39,178 bases of DNA, from positions 1 to 39,178 of the forward strand of contig CAYJPA010000054.1 of NCBI GenBank assembly GCA_964371945.1. The letters are read 5' to 3'. Below the pieces are notes generated by a model. It was given only the letters and a program-made list of their open reading frames with translations. It searched no databases and was not told the origin of the DNA. Source of the DNA: CAYJPA01 sp964371945 (GTDB taxonomy: Bacteria; Chloroflexota; Chloroflexia; Thermomicrobiales; UBA6265). A program made the translations under genes and the position numbers. This document shows positions 15,029 through 24,429 of the stretch, in pieces (position 1 is the stretch's first letter; the number at the start of each line of letters is the position of its first letter).

Positions 15029-16020
15029 GCTAGAGCTTCCTTGGTCGTGAAGATCTCCGCGTCGTAGCGCAGCATTACGACTCCATCGCTCCACCCATCG
15101 ATCGCGATCTCCGGATCTCGCCCGACCATCCATTCTATGATCCAGCGGGGGAAGTTCGCGCCAGCATGTGCTGCGAGTGGAAATCCGCCACCGAAACGGG
15201 GATTGATCTCGAAAAAGGAGACGCCGCCGTTCTGCTTCAGGAAGCATTGGGCCGTTATGCAGCCCACGGCGCCCGGCAGCGCCTCGCCGACACGTTTGCC
15301 AGCTTCGATGATCGCCGGATTCTTGACCGTCATGGCCTTGCTCACCTCGCCCGCCCGTGTCTCGATCCGTAAACGGGGCACCACGCAACGAACTCGACCA
15401 ACGAAATCGACAAGGATGTCCAAAGTGTATTCGTCTCCTCGGACGAACTCCTGCACGATCGCGTCCGGAATATATTCTCTGAAGAAGGCAAGCTCACGTG
15501 CATTCCGGATCTTCGTGATGCCCGCGCTTGCACTTCCCGCCGCCGGTTTCAGCATCACCGGGTAGTAGGATTGCTCATCTTCCTTCGACCGTAAAAGTGC
15601 CTCTGCATCCATTATTCTAGGCGTGTTCATGCCGATGCTTAGGAAAAAGTCGTGGGTGTTGCGCTTGTCCCGGCCGATATCGACAGCCTCGGGTGACGAC
15701 ACGAGCAGCTTTACGCCGATTGCGCAAAACGCCGTCTGGTTAAGTGCGAGCAGGTCCAATTCGGTATCGATGAGTGGCACGACGAGACGTATTTGATGCT
15801 CTTGGCAAATGGAAACAAGTTGATCAATATAGTTTTCATCGGTGACCCGTGGCACCTGCTCGTGTGCATCTGCGACGAAACGGGTCGGCGCGTTCTGCCT
15901 TAGATCCGCTGTAATGATTCTGCCAGGAAGGTTAAGATCTACCAGTGCCTGTTTGAACAGCTTAACGAGAGAGACCCGGCGACCCGCGCTCGTGAAGAGA
16001 ATATTGAATGCGTCAGTCAT
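15025..16020 (-). CDS. ATP-grasp enzyme (carboxylate-amine ligase-like)
   Basis: This is a 331-residue protein. It has a PreATP-grasp Rossmann-like N-terminus (NILFTSAGRRVSLVKLF, then IITADLRQNAPTRFVAD), an ATP-grasp core with the nucleotide-binding MLKPAAGSASAGITK, the IVQEFVRGDEYTLDILVD segment, and the metal site SFFEINPRFGGG. The layout is that of CarB/PylC-like single-module ligases, which form an amide or similar bond through an acyl-phosphate. The start overlaps the stop of the sugar transferase by 4 bases, and the stop overlaps the HAD start. In polysaccharide loci such enzymes probably attach amino acids or other amines to uronic or carboxylated sugars; that is inference here. Confidence 0.85.
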   Translation of the reverse strand: MTDAFNILFTSAGRRVSLVKLFKQALVDLNLPGRIITADLRQNAPTRFVADAHEQVPRVTDENYIDQLVSICQEHQIRLVVPLIDTELDLLALNQTAFCAIGVKLLVSSPEAVDIGRDKRNTHDFFLSIGMNTPRIMDAEALLRSKEDEQSYYPVMLKPAAGSASAGITKIRNARELAFFREYIPDAIVQEFVRGDEYTLDILVDFVGRVRCVVPRLRIETRAGEVSKAMTVKNPAIIEAGKRVGEALPGAVGCITAQCFLKQNGGVSFFEINPRFGGGFPLAAHAGANFPRWIIEWMVGRDPEIAIDGWSDGVVMLRYDAEIFTTKEALA

Positions 16021-16679
16021 TTGGATTGGTTGCCCGTAGTGAATTCCCCCATCGTCGCTTGGCCCTGCTCGCTGATGTCCTTCCGCTTCAATACTTTCAC
16101 CATTGTTAGCCCGATGATCATTACGTCAAGGCGGAGCGACCAGTTGTCAACGTACCAGACGTCGTGTTCAAACTTTCGCTCCCATGAGATGGCGTTACGG
16201 CCATTGATTTGAGCCCAACCAGTGATGCCAGGTTTCATTTCATGGCGGCGTGCCTGTTCCGGCGTGTATCGCACCAGATATTGCACCAGCAAAGGTCTAG
16301 GGCCGACTAGACTGAGTTCTCCTGAAAGAACGTTCCAAAGCTCTGGCAACTCATCGAGGCTTGTGCTTCGGAGGAATCGTCCGAAGGAAGTCAGTCGTTC
16401 CGCGTCGGGAAGCAAATATCCTTGGCCGTCGTAGGCCTCGCGCATGGTGCGAAACTTGATAAGCGTAAACGGCTTTCCATTGAGTCCAGGCCTGATCTGC
16501 TTGTAGAACACGGGGCGTCCCAATTTGACGCGAACGCCAAGTGCGACTGCCGCAAGCAAGGGCGAACAGATGAGAAGGCCAATAGCGGCGCCCACAACAT
16601 CGATCCCACGTTTGATCCGCTGACCAGATTTGCGCGAGACGTCGCGGCTCCCGTAGCCACCCATCGTCGCCCTAGTCAT
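16017..16679 (-). CDS. Initiating sugar-phosphate transferase (WcaJ/PglC family polyprenyl-phosphate glycosyl-1-phosphate transferase)
   Basis: This 220-residue enzyme catalyses the first committed step: transfer of a sugar 1-phosphate from a nucleotide sugar to undecaprenyl phosphate. One N-terminal re-entrant or membrane helix is visible (IDVVGAAIGLLICSPLLAAV), followed by the family signatures VFYKQIRPGLNGKPF, LIKFRTMR, the catalytic Asp-Glu in TSLDELPELWNVL, LVGPRPL, and KPGITGWAQINGRN. The short form without extra N-terminal helices is like PglC. ATG 16679 overlaps the preceding methyltransferase stop by 8 bases; ATG 16664 is possible. The donor sugar cannot be told. Confidence 0.92.
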   Translation of the reverse strand: MTRATMGGYGSRDVSRKSGQRIKRGIDVVGAAIGLLICSPLLAAVALGVRVKLGRPVFYKQIRPGLNGKPFTLIKFRTMREAYDGQGYLLPDAERLTSFGRFLRSTSLDELPELWNVLSGELSLVGPRPLLVQYLVRYTPEQARRHEMKPGITGWAQINGRNAISWERKFEHDVWYVDNWSLRLDVMIIGLTMVKVLKRKDISEQGQATMGEFTTGNQSK

Positions 16680-17379
16680 CGGCCACTTTCCTAGCGATGA
16701 CGTAATAGCCACCGGCGATCCGATTGCGTTGTGGACTCTTCAGGAGCAGGCCGTCGAGCAACTTGACAGGAAAGAGAAAAAACGCAGCGGCTGCCTTAGA
16801 TGGGAGGTACGCAGCCGGGATCAAACGTGACATTACAGTTGCTGCGAATTCGACAAAAATTCTGTAGAATCCCGTTGCCGGTCCCACTGTGATTCCAGTC
16901 TCTTCGCAGATAAGATCAGCCTGCTCGACCAACTCGACGACACCCTCTCTCGTGAATCGCCAGAAGTCTGTCGGTCCGGGATGATAGCCGATAATAAACG
17001 GAACTTGACAGTACACTACCCCGCGAGGGCGTAATGTTCTGGATATTTCCCTCATTGCTTTAAATGGGTCACGGACGTGCTCCATAACTTCTTGTGTAAT
17101 CACAACGTTAAATACACCGGTAGCAAACGGCAAAGCTTCAGCCTGTCCAATTACATGAATGGTCTTCCCGCCTGTCAGGTCAAAGTTGATCAGCGATGGA
17201 TGCAGAGACGTATAACCCGCGCCGACATTGAGCCCGACTTGTCCGTCAGACAACTCTGTTAGACACCGACTGAGGGCGTCAGCAACATTTTTTGACCGAT
17301 AGTGATCTGCGTAAATATTTTGCGTGAACTGGTGGCGGATACTTCTGTACCACGAGGTTTTCATATATTTGCTAAGCAT
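16672..17379 (-). CDS. Class I SAM-dependent methyltransferase
   Basis: This is a 235-residue protein with a SAM-binding motif I LNVGAGY (about residue 50), acidic loop NFDLTG, motif IV VVITQEVMEHV, and RTLRPRGVVYCQVPF, matching Methyltransf_11-like enzymes. A hydrophobic or amphipathic C-terminal region (SRLIPAAYLPSKAAAAFFLF) may associate with the membrane. ATG 17379 follows GGAG with 8-base spacing. It overlaps the downstream sugar transferase. In context it probably O-methylates a sugar of the repeat unit or a lipid-linked intermediate. Confidence 0.85.
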   Translation of the reverse strand: MLSKYMKTSWYRSIRHQFTQNIYADHYRSKNVADALSRCLTELSDGQVGLNVGAGYTSLHPSLINFDLTGGKTIHVIGQAEALPFATGVFNVVITQEVMEHVRDPFKAMREISRTLRPRGVVYCQVPFIIGYHPGPTDFWRFTREGVVELVEQADLICEETGITVGPATGFYRIFVEFAATVMSRLIPAAYLPSKAAAAFFLFPVKLLDGLLLKSPQRNRIAGGYYVIARKVADD

Positions 17380-17432
17380 CTTTTTGACTCCAACACCTGA
17401 GCGGACTCATCTCACATAGCATTACTGCGTCA

Positions 17433-18656
17433 TTAATTGTCCCTAACGTGATGTAGAATTTGGCGCAAACACTCTGCCTGCTCGTCACGATCAAAGTTGG
17501 CCGCAACGTACGCTCGGGCCGCCCTCCCCATACTATGACAAATAAGAGGATTATCATTCAGGTATTTAATTGCCGATACGAGAGCATCTGAGTCGCCTGG
17601 TGGGATGAAAACTCCCCCACCTGAGGCATCGATGATTTCGCGAATAACGCCATCAATCGCTAATAACGTAGGGCGGCCAGCGGCCATGTAGTCGAAAACC
17701 TTATTGGGGTACGTCGTTGTGAACATAGGAATATTCATTAAGGTCGCTACACATACGTCGGCAGCCGCCAATACCTCCGGCATCTGGGCTTTGGGTACTG
17801 CTCCGATGAATGTCACGTTTCTTAGTCCCATGACGTTTGCTTCCGATTCCAACGCCGACCTATCTTTGCCATCGCCAGCAAACAGAAAGTGAATATCGGA
17901 TCGATCCTGAACTTGACGTGCGGCACTAAGCAACGTACCAAGATCATTAGCCTGTCCATGTGCCCCTGCATACACAATGAGAAACTTCGACTGCAGACCG
18001 AACTTCTCACGAAACACAGAACCAGTTGCGCTAGGGTCAAACGCTTCAATATCAACTCCATTTGCTACCAATTCTATCTTATCTGAACGTATGCCCTTGT
18101 TCAGAAGATACTGTCTGTACGCGGGAGAATTAATAATTATACATTTTGCGCTATGATAGAGAAAGGCTTCAACCCAGCGCGATACTAGTTTAGCTATTGG
18201 ATTTCGCAAGATCCCCATCTGAATCGCGAATTCCGGCCAAAGATCTCGAACTTCTAAAACGAATGGCTTCCGACGCAGACATGCAACTAACCACGCTGAC
18301 AGTGCCTGAAAGATCGGCGGCGTCGTTCCCATTACAAGATCAGTGGGTCCAGCACTAAGACCCGCCCAGACAGACGTCGCGGAAAATACTAGGAAAGATA
18401 CAATACGCCAAAAGAAGCTACGATTGTGTACGCTTGGAGCATACGCTCGAATTACCTCAATATTATCAACATTATCATGGTAATAAAGCCTCTTCCGGCG
18501 GTTCCCAATGGGCCTGGCATCCAAGTAGCTGACTTGGCTTGCCACAACAATCAGTTTATCTCCATGCGTTGAAAGACGTTGAGCGAATTCGTAGTGTCGA
18601 GTTCCTCCCGGCTCATTCCTCGAAACGAATCCCTGGTGAATCAGCAGAGCGTTCAT
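17433..18656 (-). CDS. Glycosyltransferase family 4 (WbuB-like)
   Basis: This is a 407-residue GT-B enzyme. The N-terminal domain carries NEPGGTRHYEFAQRL and the EVRDLWPE segment characteristic of the WbuB/WcaI group. The C-terminal domain has LIVYAGAHGQANDLGTLL, the acceptor-side strand FLFAGDGKDR, and the nucleotide-binding region PNKVFDYMAAGRPTLLAIDG. It would add a sugar to the growing lipid-linked oligosaccharide at the cytoplasmic face. Its start overlaps the upstream heparinase-like gene by 4 bases. Base composition is more AT-rich than the neighbouring genes on both sides, suggesting separate acquisition. Confidence 0.9.
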   Translation of the reverse strand: MNALLIHQGFVSRNEPGGTRHYEFAQRLSTHGDKLIVVASQVSYLDARPIGNRRKRLYYHDNVDNIEVIRAYAPSVHNRSFFWRIVSFLVFSATSVWAGLSAGPTDLVMGTTPPIFQALSAWLVACLRRKPFVLEVRDLWPEFAIQMGILRNPIAKLVSRWVEAFLYHSAKCIIINSPAYRQYLLNKGIRSDKIELVANGVDIEAFDPSATGSVFREKFGLQSKFLIVYAGAHGQANDLGTLLSAARQVQDRSDIHFLFAGDGKDRSALESEANVMGLRNVTFIGAVPKAQMPEVLAAADVCVATLMNIPMFTTTYPNKVFDYMAAGRPTLLAIDGVIREIIDASGGGVFIPPGDSDALVSAIKYLNDNPLICHSMGRAARAYVAANFDRDEQAECLRQILHHVRDN

Positions 18657-20857
18657 GGAGCTACTCTCAATACATCGGCGGGTAGACCAATTGTCCTCGC
18701 CTCCATAACCAGCGGCGAACTAGCGTTAGGGCCCAGCGATATATTTGCATTTTCGATAGATCCACATAACTTAATGGTGCCTTTCGTCGCTTTAACCGAC
18801 ACTCCTGCTGGTCCCAGCAGAGTCCAGAGTCTAGCTGCCGTCCCACGTACTTCCAGTGCGAGCGAAAGCGCTGGTTCTCGGTTGTGATAGTAGCTAGCAC
18901 GCCAACCTCGAGAGCCGCGCTTGTCCGCTTGCACAACAGAAAACTGCCCGAAGGACCCTAGGCTACCGACCGTCACACTGTAAAGACCCTCTGGTGTACT
19001 AAGCTGGAGTTCCTGTTGTGTCTGGTCAGAGGCCGGCAGACTGTCCTGCAGACAATACGGAAAGTCAGGCAATAGCCAATGCAGGCGATATTCATGCGGC
19101 GCTAAGCTTCGCAACTCATCAACGACTAGCCAGTGATCAGAACCGATCCGGAGCATTCCTCGGCGGTGACTGACCGGTGCGAGCAGTCGATCATAGCCAT
19201 GATGTTGACCTTCCCAGTAGGCGAATGAACCGTTTGGAGAGGCTTTATCGTAAACCGAAGAGCCAGTTGCCCACGGGAGCCAAAGGAATCGTCCTGCCTT
19301 TTCCATTTGGTCAAAGTTATCTACACTGACAGTATTGTGGTTTGCCGTTGACGCGAATGAACCATCTTCTGCAGCTAAAGCGTTGTAGCTATATGTACCG
19401 GGATCTAGTGCGACATTTATCCCCCTCCACCAAACGTCGACATGGAGCAAGTCAGCATGACTTGGCCGATGCCGAAAGGAAGCACACCGCGTGAAGGAAT
19501 GACCATGTGTTGATCGAAGGACCACATACCCACCATCTGGCGTCTTGAAATCATGGCGATTTGGTTTGTCAACTCTAGTTGTGACTGCAACTAAGCCGAA
19601 TAACCAAATGAGGTCCTCATCCCAGGGCCCCGTATCGTATGCCCGAACGTGTGTCGTCAGAAAGCGAGTCGCCTGAATGACCGGGCGGTAGTCGAGGTAA
19701 TCGCTGTTACTCAACGGGAGAATCAATGCCCCGTCGTTGGCTCCATAGCAGGGAACTTGTCCTGTCACCTCGTCTTGTAGTTGGTAGAGAAGATCGACGG
19801 ACTTGCCAATGCGCTCGTACAGTGCTTGGCTGAACGGGCTATTGTGGATTTCCCCGAGCCTCATCGACCAGAGATAGTCATGGAGCATCAGGCGGTGATA
19901 GTTCAACGAATGCTGGGAGAACGCGCCATCCTCGTAGATCAGCTCTTGTCCAAGTCGTTCGAGGATTTTGCAGCCGCGCTCGCGCCAAATCGCGGCGCGG
20001 TTGAATTCCGGAAAGAGGCTGCCGATCGTCCACAGGCCCATGCCCTCAGATACGCCATGGTTGTTCTGCTGGCTGAGTGCATATTCGACCATCGCCTCAA
20101 TACGGTGACCGGAGAGGGCGATCATCTCGGCGAGCATCGTCACGCGTGCGGTCGTGCTCGTCGGCGCGTCGAGGAAGCCATAGAGGCCGAAACACCATGC
20201 CATGACGCGGAAACTAGTTTCCTGACCGCATTTCCAGTTCGGACCACGCTGGGGTGGGTTCCCTTCGCGCCAGCTCTCGACCAGATACCAGAAGCGCTCC
20301 GCATACGATTCGTCGCCGGTCCGCCAGTAGGCACGAACGAGGTCGTACGTAAAGGCGAACCGGCTCGGCTCCCAGATGACCTTGATGTCGCCGGAGGCAA
20401 AGTCGTCGAGCCTGCTCCAGTGCCGGTCACCCGGCGCCTCTTGGCCCGTGAACGCGTTGCGTTGCCACGCGGGCGATTGGCCGAGTTCGGCCGACGTTCG
20501 TGAAAAGAACCGAAAAACTCCTGCCTTGAGGTCATCCGCGTCGCGGATCGGGTTCACTCCGGATGTATCCCAGGCGCGAAGGAGTGGGGCAAAAGCCTCT
20601 CGGTCCCCGGGAGCGAAGAAGAACGCCGGCGCTTGCCGCGTGCGGTACGCCAGGTACGCATCCGGCTCGGCGAGCGCGGAACTCGTCAACTCGCCCGCGA
20701 GCGGCGCCTCTTCCCAGGTCATCGCGGGAAGGCGGCGTTCCACCAGCCCAGTCTTCAACTGCACCGCATGCTTGGCGCGGTAGATCATCCAGCCAGGGCC
20801 GTGCGTGCGTGTCAGTCGTCCGGCCAGCCGCGCGCGCCTGATCGTCGTGTCGATCAC
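18653..20857 (-). CDS. Heparinase II/III-like (alginate lyase family) protein
   Basis: This 734-residue protein has the two-part layout of the family. The N-terminal alpha/alpha toroid spans about 120-400, with YDLVRAYWRTGDESYAERF, QNNHGVSEGMGLW (the Asn-His active-site stretch) and LNYHRLMLHDY. The C-terminal beta-sandwich begins near 435 with GGYVVLRS, SFRHRPSHADLLHVDVWW and LDPGTYSYN. Characterised members cleave uronic-acid polysaccharides by beta-elimination, but members inside biosynthetic loci next to two-domain oxidoreductases may instead trim or modify the nascent polymer. No signal peptide is visible, so it may act in the cytoplasm or need another route. It overlaps the oxidoreductase gene upstream by 4 bases. 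Confidence 0.88.
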   Translation of the reverse strand: MIDTTIRRARLAGRLTRTHGPGWMIYRAKHAVQLKTGLVERRLPAMTWEEAPLAGELTSSALAEPDAYLAYRTRQAPAFFFAPGDREAFAPLLRAWDTSGVNPIRDADDLKAGVFRFFSRTSAELGQSPAWQRNAFTGQEAPGDRHWSRLDDFASGDIKVIWEPSRFAFTYDLVRAYWRTGDESYAERFWYLVESWREGNPPQRGPNWKCGQETSFRVMAWCFGLYGFLDAPTSTTARVTMLAEMIALSGHRIEAMVEYALSQQNNHGVSEGMGLWTIGSLFPEFNRAAIWRERGCKILERLGQELIYEDGAFSQHSLNYHRLMLHDYLWSMRLGEIHNSPFSQALYERIGKSVDLLYQLQDEVTGQVPCYGANDGALILPLSNSDYLDYRPVIQATRFLTTHVRAYDTGPWDEDLIWLFGLVAVTTRVDKPNRHDFKTPDGGYVVLRSTHGHSFTRCASFRHRPSHADLLHVDVWWRGINVALDPGTYSYNALAAEDGSFASTANHNTVSVDNFDQMEKAGRFLWLPWATGSSVYDKASPNGSFAYWEGQHHGYDRLLAPVSHRRGMLRIGSDHWLVVDELRSLAPHEYRLHWLLPDFPYCLQDSLPASDQTQQELQLSTPEGLYSVTVGSLGSFGQFSVVQADKRGSRGWRASYYHNREPALSLALEVRGTAARLWTLLGPAGVSVKATKGTIKLCGSIENANISLGPNASSPLVMEARTIGLPADVLRVAP

Positions 20858-23061
20858 CCCTGCACATCCTGCCAGAAGCTCGCCGCGTCGACCGTGATTG
20901 GCCGGCGCTCGCGCAGACTTTCAAGGGCGGCGTATGCCGTCAAGTGCGTGGACACGATTTGGTCGAATGGGATCGGAGCGTCCGTGCCCGCGCGGACTGC
21001 CTTCGCCAGCGCGATCCATTCGCCGCGGTGACCCTTGTCCGGCCGCAGGCGCTCAGTGCGGCGCGTCCGCTTGCCGTTATGAACGAACTCGAGCGATCGG
21101 AAGTCGTCGAGCACCGCCACGCGGCCGTCGCCGATCACCTCGATCCGCTCCTTGGAGAACGCCTTGTCGCCTCCCGCCGCGTAGACGATGGTTCCGACCG
21201 AGCCATCTCCGAAGGTAAGCGTCAGCAGCACCTCGTCCTCGATCGGCCCACGGGCATCGACGGAAGCCGCGGCATACACCTCCGTCACCGGAGCACCGGT
21301 CAGGAACTGCAGCAGGTCAAAGAAGTGGACCGCCTCGCCGACGATTCGACCACCGCCGATCCGCGGATCTTGTGTCCAATGGTTCGCGGGGATATTGCCG
21401 GCGTTGGCCCGGTAGGTCGCGACCAGCGGACGGCGGTGATCGACCAGGAAGCGTTGCATCTGCTCGACCATCGGCGCGAAGCGGCGGTTGAAGCCGACCA
21501 TCAGGCGGCGCCCGGTCTCAAGTTGCGCCCGAGCGACCTCCACGAGCTCGTCGCGGGAGAGGGCGAGCGGCTTCTCGACGAACACGTCTTTCCCCGCGCG
21601 CATGCCGGCAATCGCCTGCCGGGCGTGCAGATCGTGACGCGTGGCGATGGCAAGCCAGGTGATCTTGTCGTCCGCCAGCAATTCCGCGTCGTCCGTCGCG
21701 CAATAGGCGAAGCCGAAGCGATCGCCCGCGTGGCGAGCGGTCATCCCTGAGCCGGATGCGATCCCGATCAGTTCCAAGCCGGGGATATCCTTCATCGCCG
21801 GGAGGAGCGTTGCGTTGGCGAAGTTGCCCGCGCCGAGCAGGCCTAAGCGAATCTGCCCCGGAACGACCGCAGCCCGATTCGGAGCGTCGCCGTTCGGGCT
21901 CGAGTTGCTTCCCAGTGAGACGCGGCGTGGTAGCTCACGCTCGACGTCGTACGTCAGCACAACGCCCAGAAAGGGCTCGTCGGTCTTGCCCGTGATGATG
22001 TCGTAGGCCAATTTAGCGTTATCGATCGCGAACCGATGCGTGATCAGCGGTCCAACGTCAAGCTTGCCCTCGGCGATGAGCCCGAGGAACGCCTCGATGT
22101 TGCGTCCTTCCGTCCAGCGGACGTAAGCGTAGGGGTAGTCCTGGCCCTTCTCCTCATACTCGGCGTCGTACCGGCCCGGGCCGTACGAGCGGCTCAGGCG
22201 GAAATCGAGCTCTTTCTCGTAGTAGACCTTGCGCGGGATCTCCATCCCGACCGCGCCAACGGCCACGATGATCGCCCGGTCGCGCGCCAGATCGCCAGCC
22301 AGCACGACCGGCCCGCTACTGCTCGTATCAGCGGTGATCATGATCGCATCGAAACCGCGGCCGCCCGTCATCGCCACACCGTCGGCCAACGCGGTCTCGT
22401 TGATCGAGGCGCGATCGGCGCCCAGCGTGCGCGCGAGCTCGACGCGCGACGGGTTGAGATCGATGCCGAAGACGCGACACCCCGCCGCTTTCAGCAGCTG
22501 GACCGTGAGCTGACCAAGCAGGCCGAGGCCGATGACCGCGACATTGCAGCCGAGAACGACCTCCGCCTGCCGAACTCCCTGCAATGCGATTGCGCCGAGG
22601 GTGCCGAAGGCGCCGGATTCGAACGAGACGTTCTCCGGCAGCGCAACCACCAGATTGCGCGGCACGTAGGCAACCTCTGCATGTCCGGCATATCCACCAC
22701 CGGCACAGGCGACCCGATCGCCGACCCGGAACTCGCCCGCATCCTCGCCGACCGCTACCACGATCCCGGCCGAGCTGTAGCCGAGTGGAAGGGGCTGGTC
22801 GAGCCGGTTGCGCACCGCCTCGAAGGTAGTAACGACGCCTTCGCGCTGGGCCTTGTCGACCACCTGCCGGACGAGGTCCGGTCGCGCACGAGCCTTTTGG
22901 ACGATGTTTTTCTCGGCGAAGTCGACCACCATGCGCTCGGTGCCAGCTGAGACGAGACTGGCTGCTGTGCGCACGAGAATGCCCTGCTTTCGCAGGTTCG
23001 GCGACGGAACTTCCGCTACCGTGAGCTCACCGGACTTGAACGATTGAATGACTTGTTTCAT
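20854..23061 (-). CDS. Two-domain oxidoreductase: zinc-less MDR dehydrogenase fused to GFO/IDH/MocA dehydrogenase
   Basis: This is a 735-residue fusion. Residues 1-370 are a medium-chain dehydrogenase fold with VGEDAGEFRVGDRVAC and a Rossmann region VAVIGLGLLGQLTVQLL. The usual GHE zinc-ligand position reads GYSSAG, so the catalytic zinc is probably absent. Residues from about 390 onward form a GFO/IDH/MocA oxidoreductase: IRLGLLGAGNFANATLLP, the VFVEKPLAL motif, and the FNRRFAP and IGGGRIVGEAVHFFDLL substrate-side segments. Such two-domain proteins accompany heparinase-like proteins in exopolysaccharide loci; the substrate is unknown but may be a nucleotide sugar. The start at ATG 23061 is preferred because a second partial copy at 24583 begins at the same residue. 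GTG 23070 is also possible. Confidence 0.88.
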   Translation of the reverse strand: MKQVIQSFKSGELTVAEVPSPNLRKQGILVRTAASLVSAGTERMVVDFAEKNIVQKARARPDLVRQVVDKAQREGVVTTFEAVRNRLDQPLPLGYSSAGIVVAVGEDAGEFRVGDRVACAGGGYAGHAEVAYVPRNLVVALPENVSFESGAFGTLGAIALQGVRQAEVVLGCNVAVIGLGLLGQLTVQLLKAAGCRVFGIDLNPSRVELARTLGADRASINETALADGVAMTGGRGFDAIMITADTSSSGPVVLAGDLARDRAIIVAVGAVGMEIPRKVYYEKELDFRLSRSYGPGRYDAEYEEKGQDYPYAYVRWTEGRNIEAFLGLIAEGKLDVGPLITHRFAIDNAKLAYDIITGKTDEPFLGVVLTYDVERELPRRVSLGSNSSPNGDAPNRAAVVPGQIRLGLLGAGNFANATLLPAMKDIPGLELIGIASGSGMTARHAGDRFGFAYCATDDAELLADDKITWLAIATRHDLHARQAIAGMRAGKDVFVEKPLALSRDELVEVARAQLETGRRLMVGFNRRFAPMVEQMQRFLVDHRRPLVATYRANAGNIPANHWTQDPRIGGGRIVGEAVHFFDLLQFLTGAPVTEVYAAASVDARGPIEDEVLLTLTFGDGSVGTIVYAAGGDKAFSKERIEVIGDGRVAVLDDFRSLEFVHNGKRTRRTERLRPDKGHRGEWIALAKAVRAGTDAPIPFDQIVSTHLTAYAALESLRERRPITVDAASFWQDVQG

Positions 23062-23148
23062 CTCTCTCACAACCTTGTCCGACCCGCCGCATCCTCCGCG
23101 ACCGGCTCAGCGTGTGGGCTCGTGTTGACCGAACGGCAAGGTCTGCAC

Positions 23149-24297
23149 TCAGTGCTCAGCGGCTTGCTCTCCCCCTTCGTGCGCGTCGGCACCGGCATGT
23201 TCGTCCGTGTGATGCTCCGGCTTCTGCGACAGCGTCAGGAGCGTATCCGCGTTCTTTCGCAGGAATGGATTCCGCAACGACAGCGATTGGGTGCAAAGCG
23301 CACGCAGCGAAGGCCGGACCAGGTGGGTATTGGCGACCGCTCCCCCTTTGGTCGTGTGTCGAAGGATGAGACGCACCTCGAGCCCGGCCTGTTCCAACGA
23401 TCTCGCTAGGCCGATGGGAGAGAAACCAGCGCCGGGGGCATTATGAAACTCCGCGATCTTGTTCCACCTTTGGATCGTCTGGGAGCGATGTCCCGTCCTA
23501 GTCCGCTGTCGCCGCGAGAGCAAACGATAGATCGGTAGTCGCAGCTCGAACAACAATCGGGGAATGGGTCCCCAGTCAGCAGCATCCTTGTTCGGGTCAA
23601 AATCCGAGAAGAATATGCCTTTCGGCTTTAGAGCACGGTGCACTTCCGTGATCAGTCGATTGGGCGCGAAGAGATGATGAAGCACAGACGATGCTGTCAG
23701 CACCGCGATCGACGAATTTGCAAGAGGAAGACATTCGGCATCGCCCAACACCACTGGGTAGCCTTTCTGCCTCACGATTCGCAGAGCGGCCAACGACACG
23801 TCAATGCCAATCTGCGGCCGGATGCCAGTCGAATTGACAACCTCAAGCACATTGCCGCCACCGCAGCCAACATCGACATGCCAGCCCTTCGGCACACCTT
23901 TACACAGATCTAATGCTGCCACGAGGCGGCTAGCGCTGGCGCTATCCGCGTGGATTTCGGCGTCGTGGTAGTCTCCGATGGTTGCCTCGTAGACGCGAAT
24001 ATTGGCCGCCTTGACGTCACGCTCGGTAGGCTGCTGGCCGAGCAATTCTTGATCGATTGACAAACATGCGCCACGGAGCGCATCCGACCACAAGATCGGG
24101 ATTCCGTCCCAGGTGACCGGGTAGCTCCGGCCACAGTTACCACAGACGATTTCCTGCGCAACAGGGCGAGACTCGTCAAACGTGTGCCGTAACAGAGCGG
24201 CCGATTCTGGCGACGCGGGTCGTAGCGACAACGTATCGGAGATCCGACACTCCGGACAAGCGAGGATATCGAACGGGATCGGTGATGGATCGATCAA
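23149..24297 (-). CDS. Methyltransferase with N-terminal zinc-ribbon (Trm112-like) segment
   Basis: The 382-residue protein begins with a zinc-ribbon-like pair, ILACPECR and VCGNCGRSYPV, ending in WDGIPIL, as in Trm112-like domains. A class I methyltransferase follows, with motif I VDVGCGGGNVLEVV, acidic loop IGIDVS, motif IV VLTASSVLHHLF and RALKPKGIFFSDFDPN. The last 20 or so residues (PEHHTDEHAGADAHEGGEQA) are His/Glu/Ala-rich low complexity. GGGAGGAG lies 8 bases before ATG 24297. It sits between the oxidoreductase-heparinase pair and the scar of gene fragments. Confidence 0.85.
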   Translation of the reverse strand: MIDPSPIPFDILACPECRISDTLSLRPASPESAALLRHTFDESRPVAQEIVCGNCGRSYPVTWDGIPILWSDALRGACLSIDQELLGQQPTERDVKAANIRVYEATIGDYHDAEIHADSASASRLVAALDLCKGVPKGWHVDVGCGGGNVLEVVNSTGIRPQIGIDVSLAALRIVRQKGYPVVLGDAECLPLANSSIAVLTASSVLHHLFAPNRLITEVHRALKPKGIFFSDFDPNKDAADWGPIPRLLFELRLPIYRLLSRRQRTRTGHRSQTIQRWNKIAEFHNAPGAGFSPIGLARSLEQAGLEVRLILRHTTKGGAVANTHLVRPSLRALCTQSLSLRNPFLRKNADTLLTLSQKPEHHTDEHAGADAHEGGEQAAEH

Positions 24298-24429
24298 GAG
24301 AACTCCTCCCGCAGATTGTCAGCTCTGGCTGACCACAGCCGCCCGATTCGCGTTGAACACCGTCTATGGATCCTGCATCGTGCTTCTTCTTGTCAGCAAC
24401 TGACCTTCTACTCTTTGCTCGCGACGCGC

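Noticed and set aside
19781..20503. Long plus-strand ORF (240 codons)
   Set aside because: It is antisense to the heparinase-like gene and its composition reflects the opposite strand; no motif.
22036..22950. Plus-strand ORF of 304 codons
   Set aside because: It lies wholly opposite the two-domain oxidoreductase, whose motifs are clear on the minus strand; it is rich in Asp, Arg and His with no domain.
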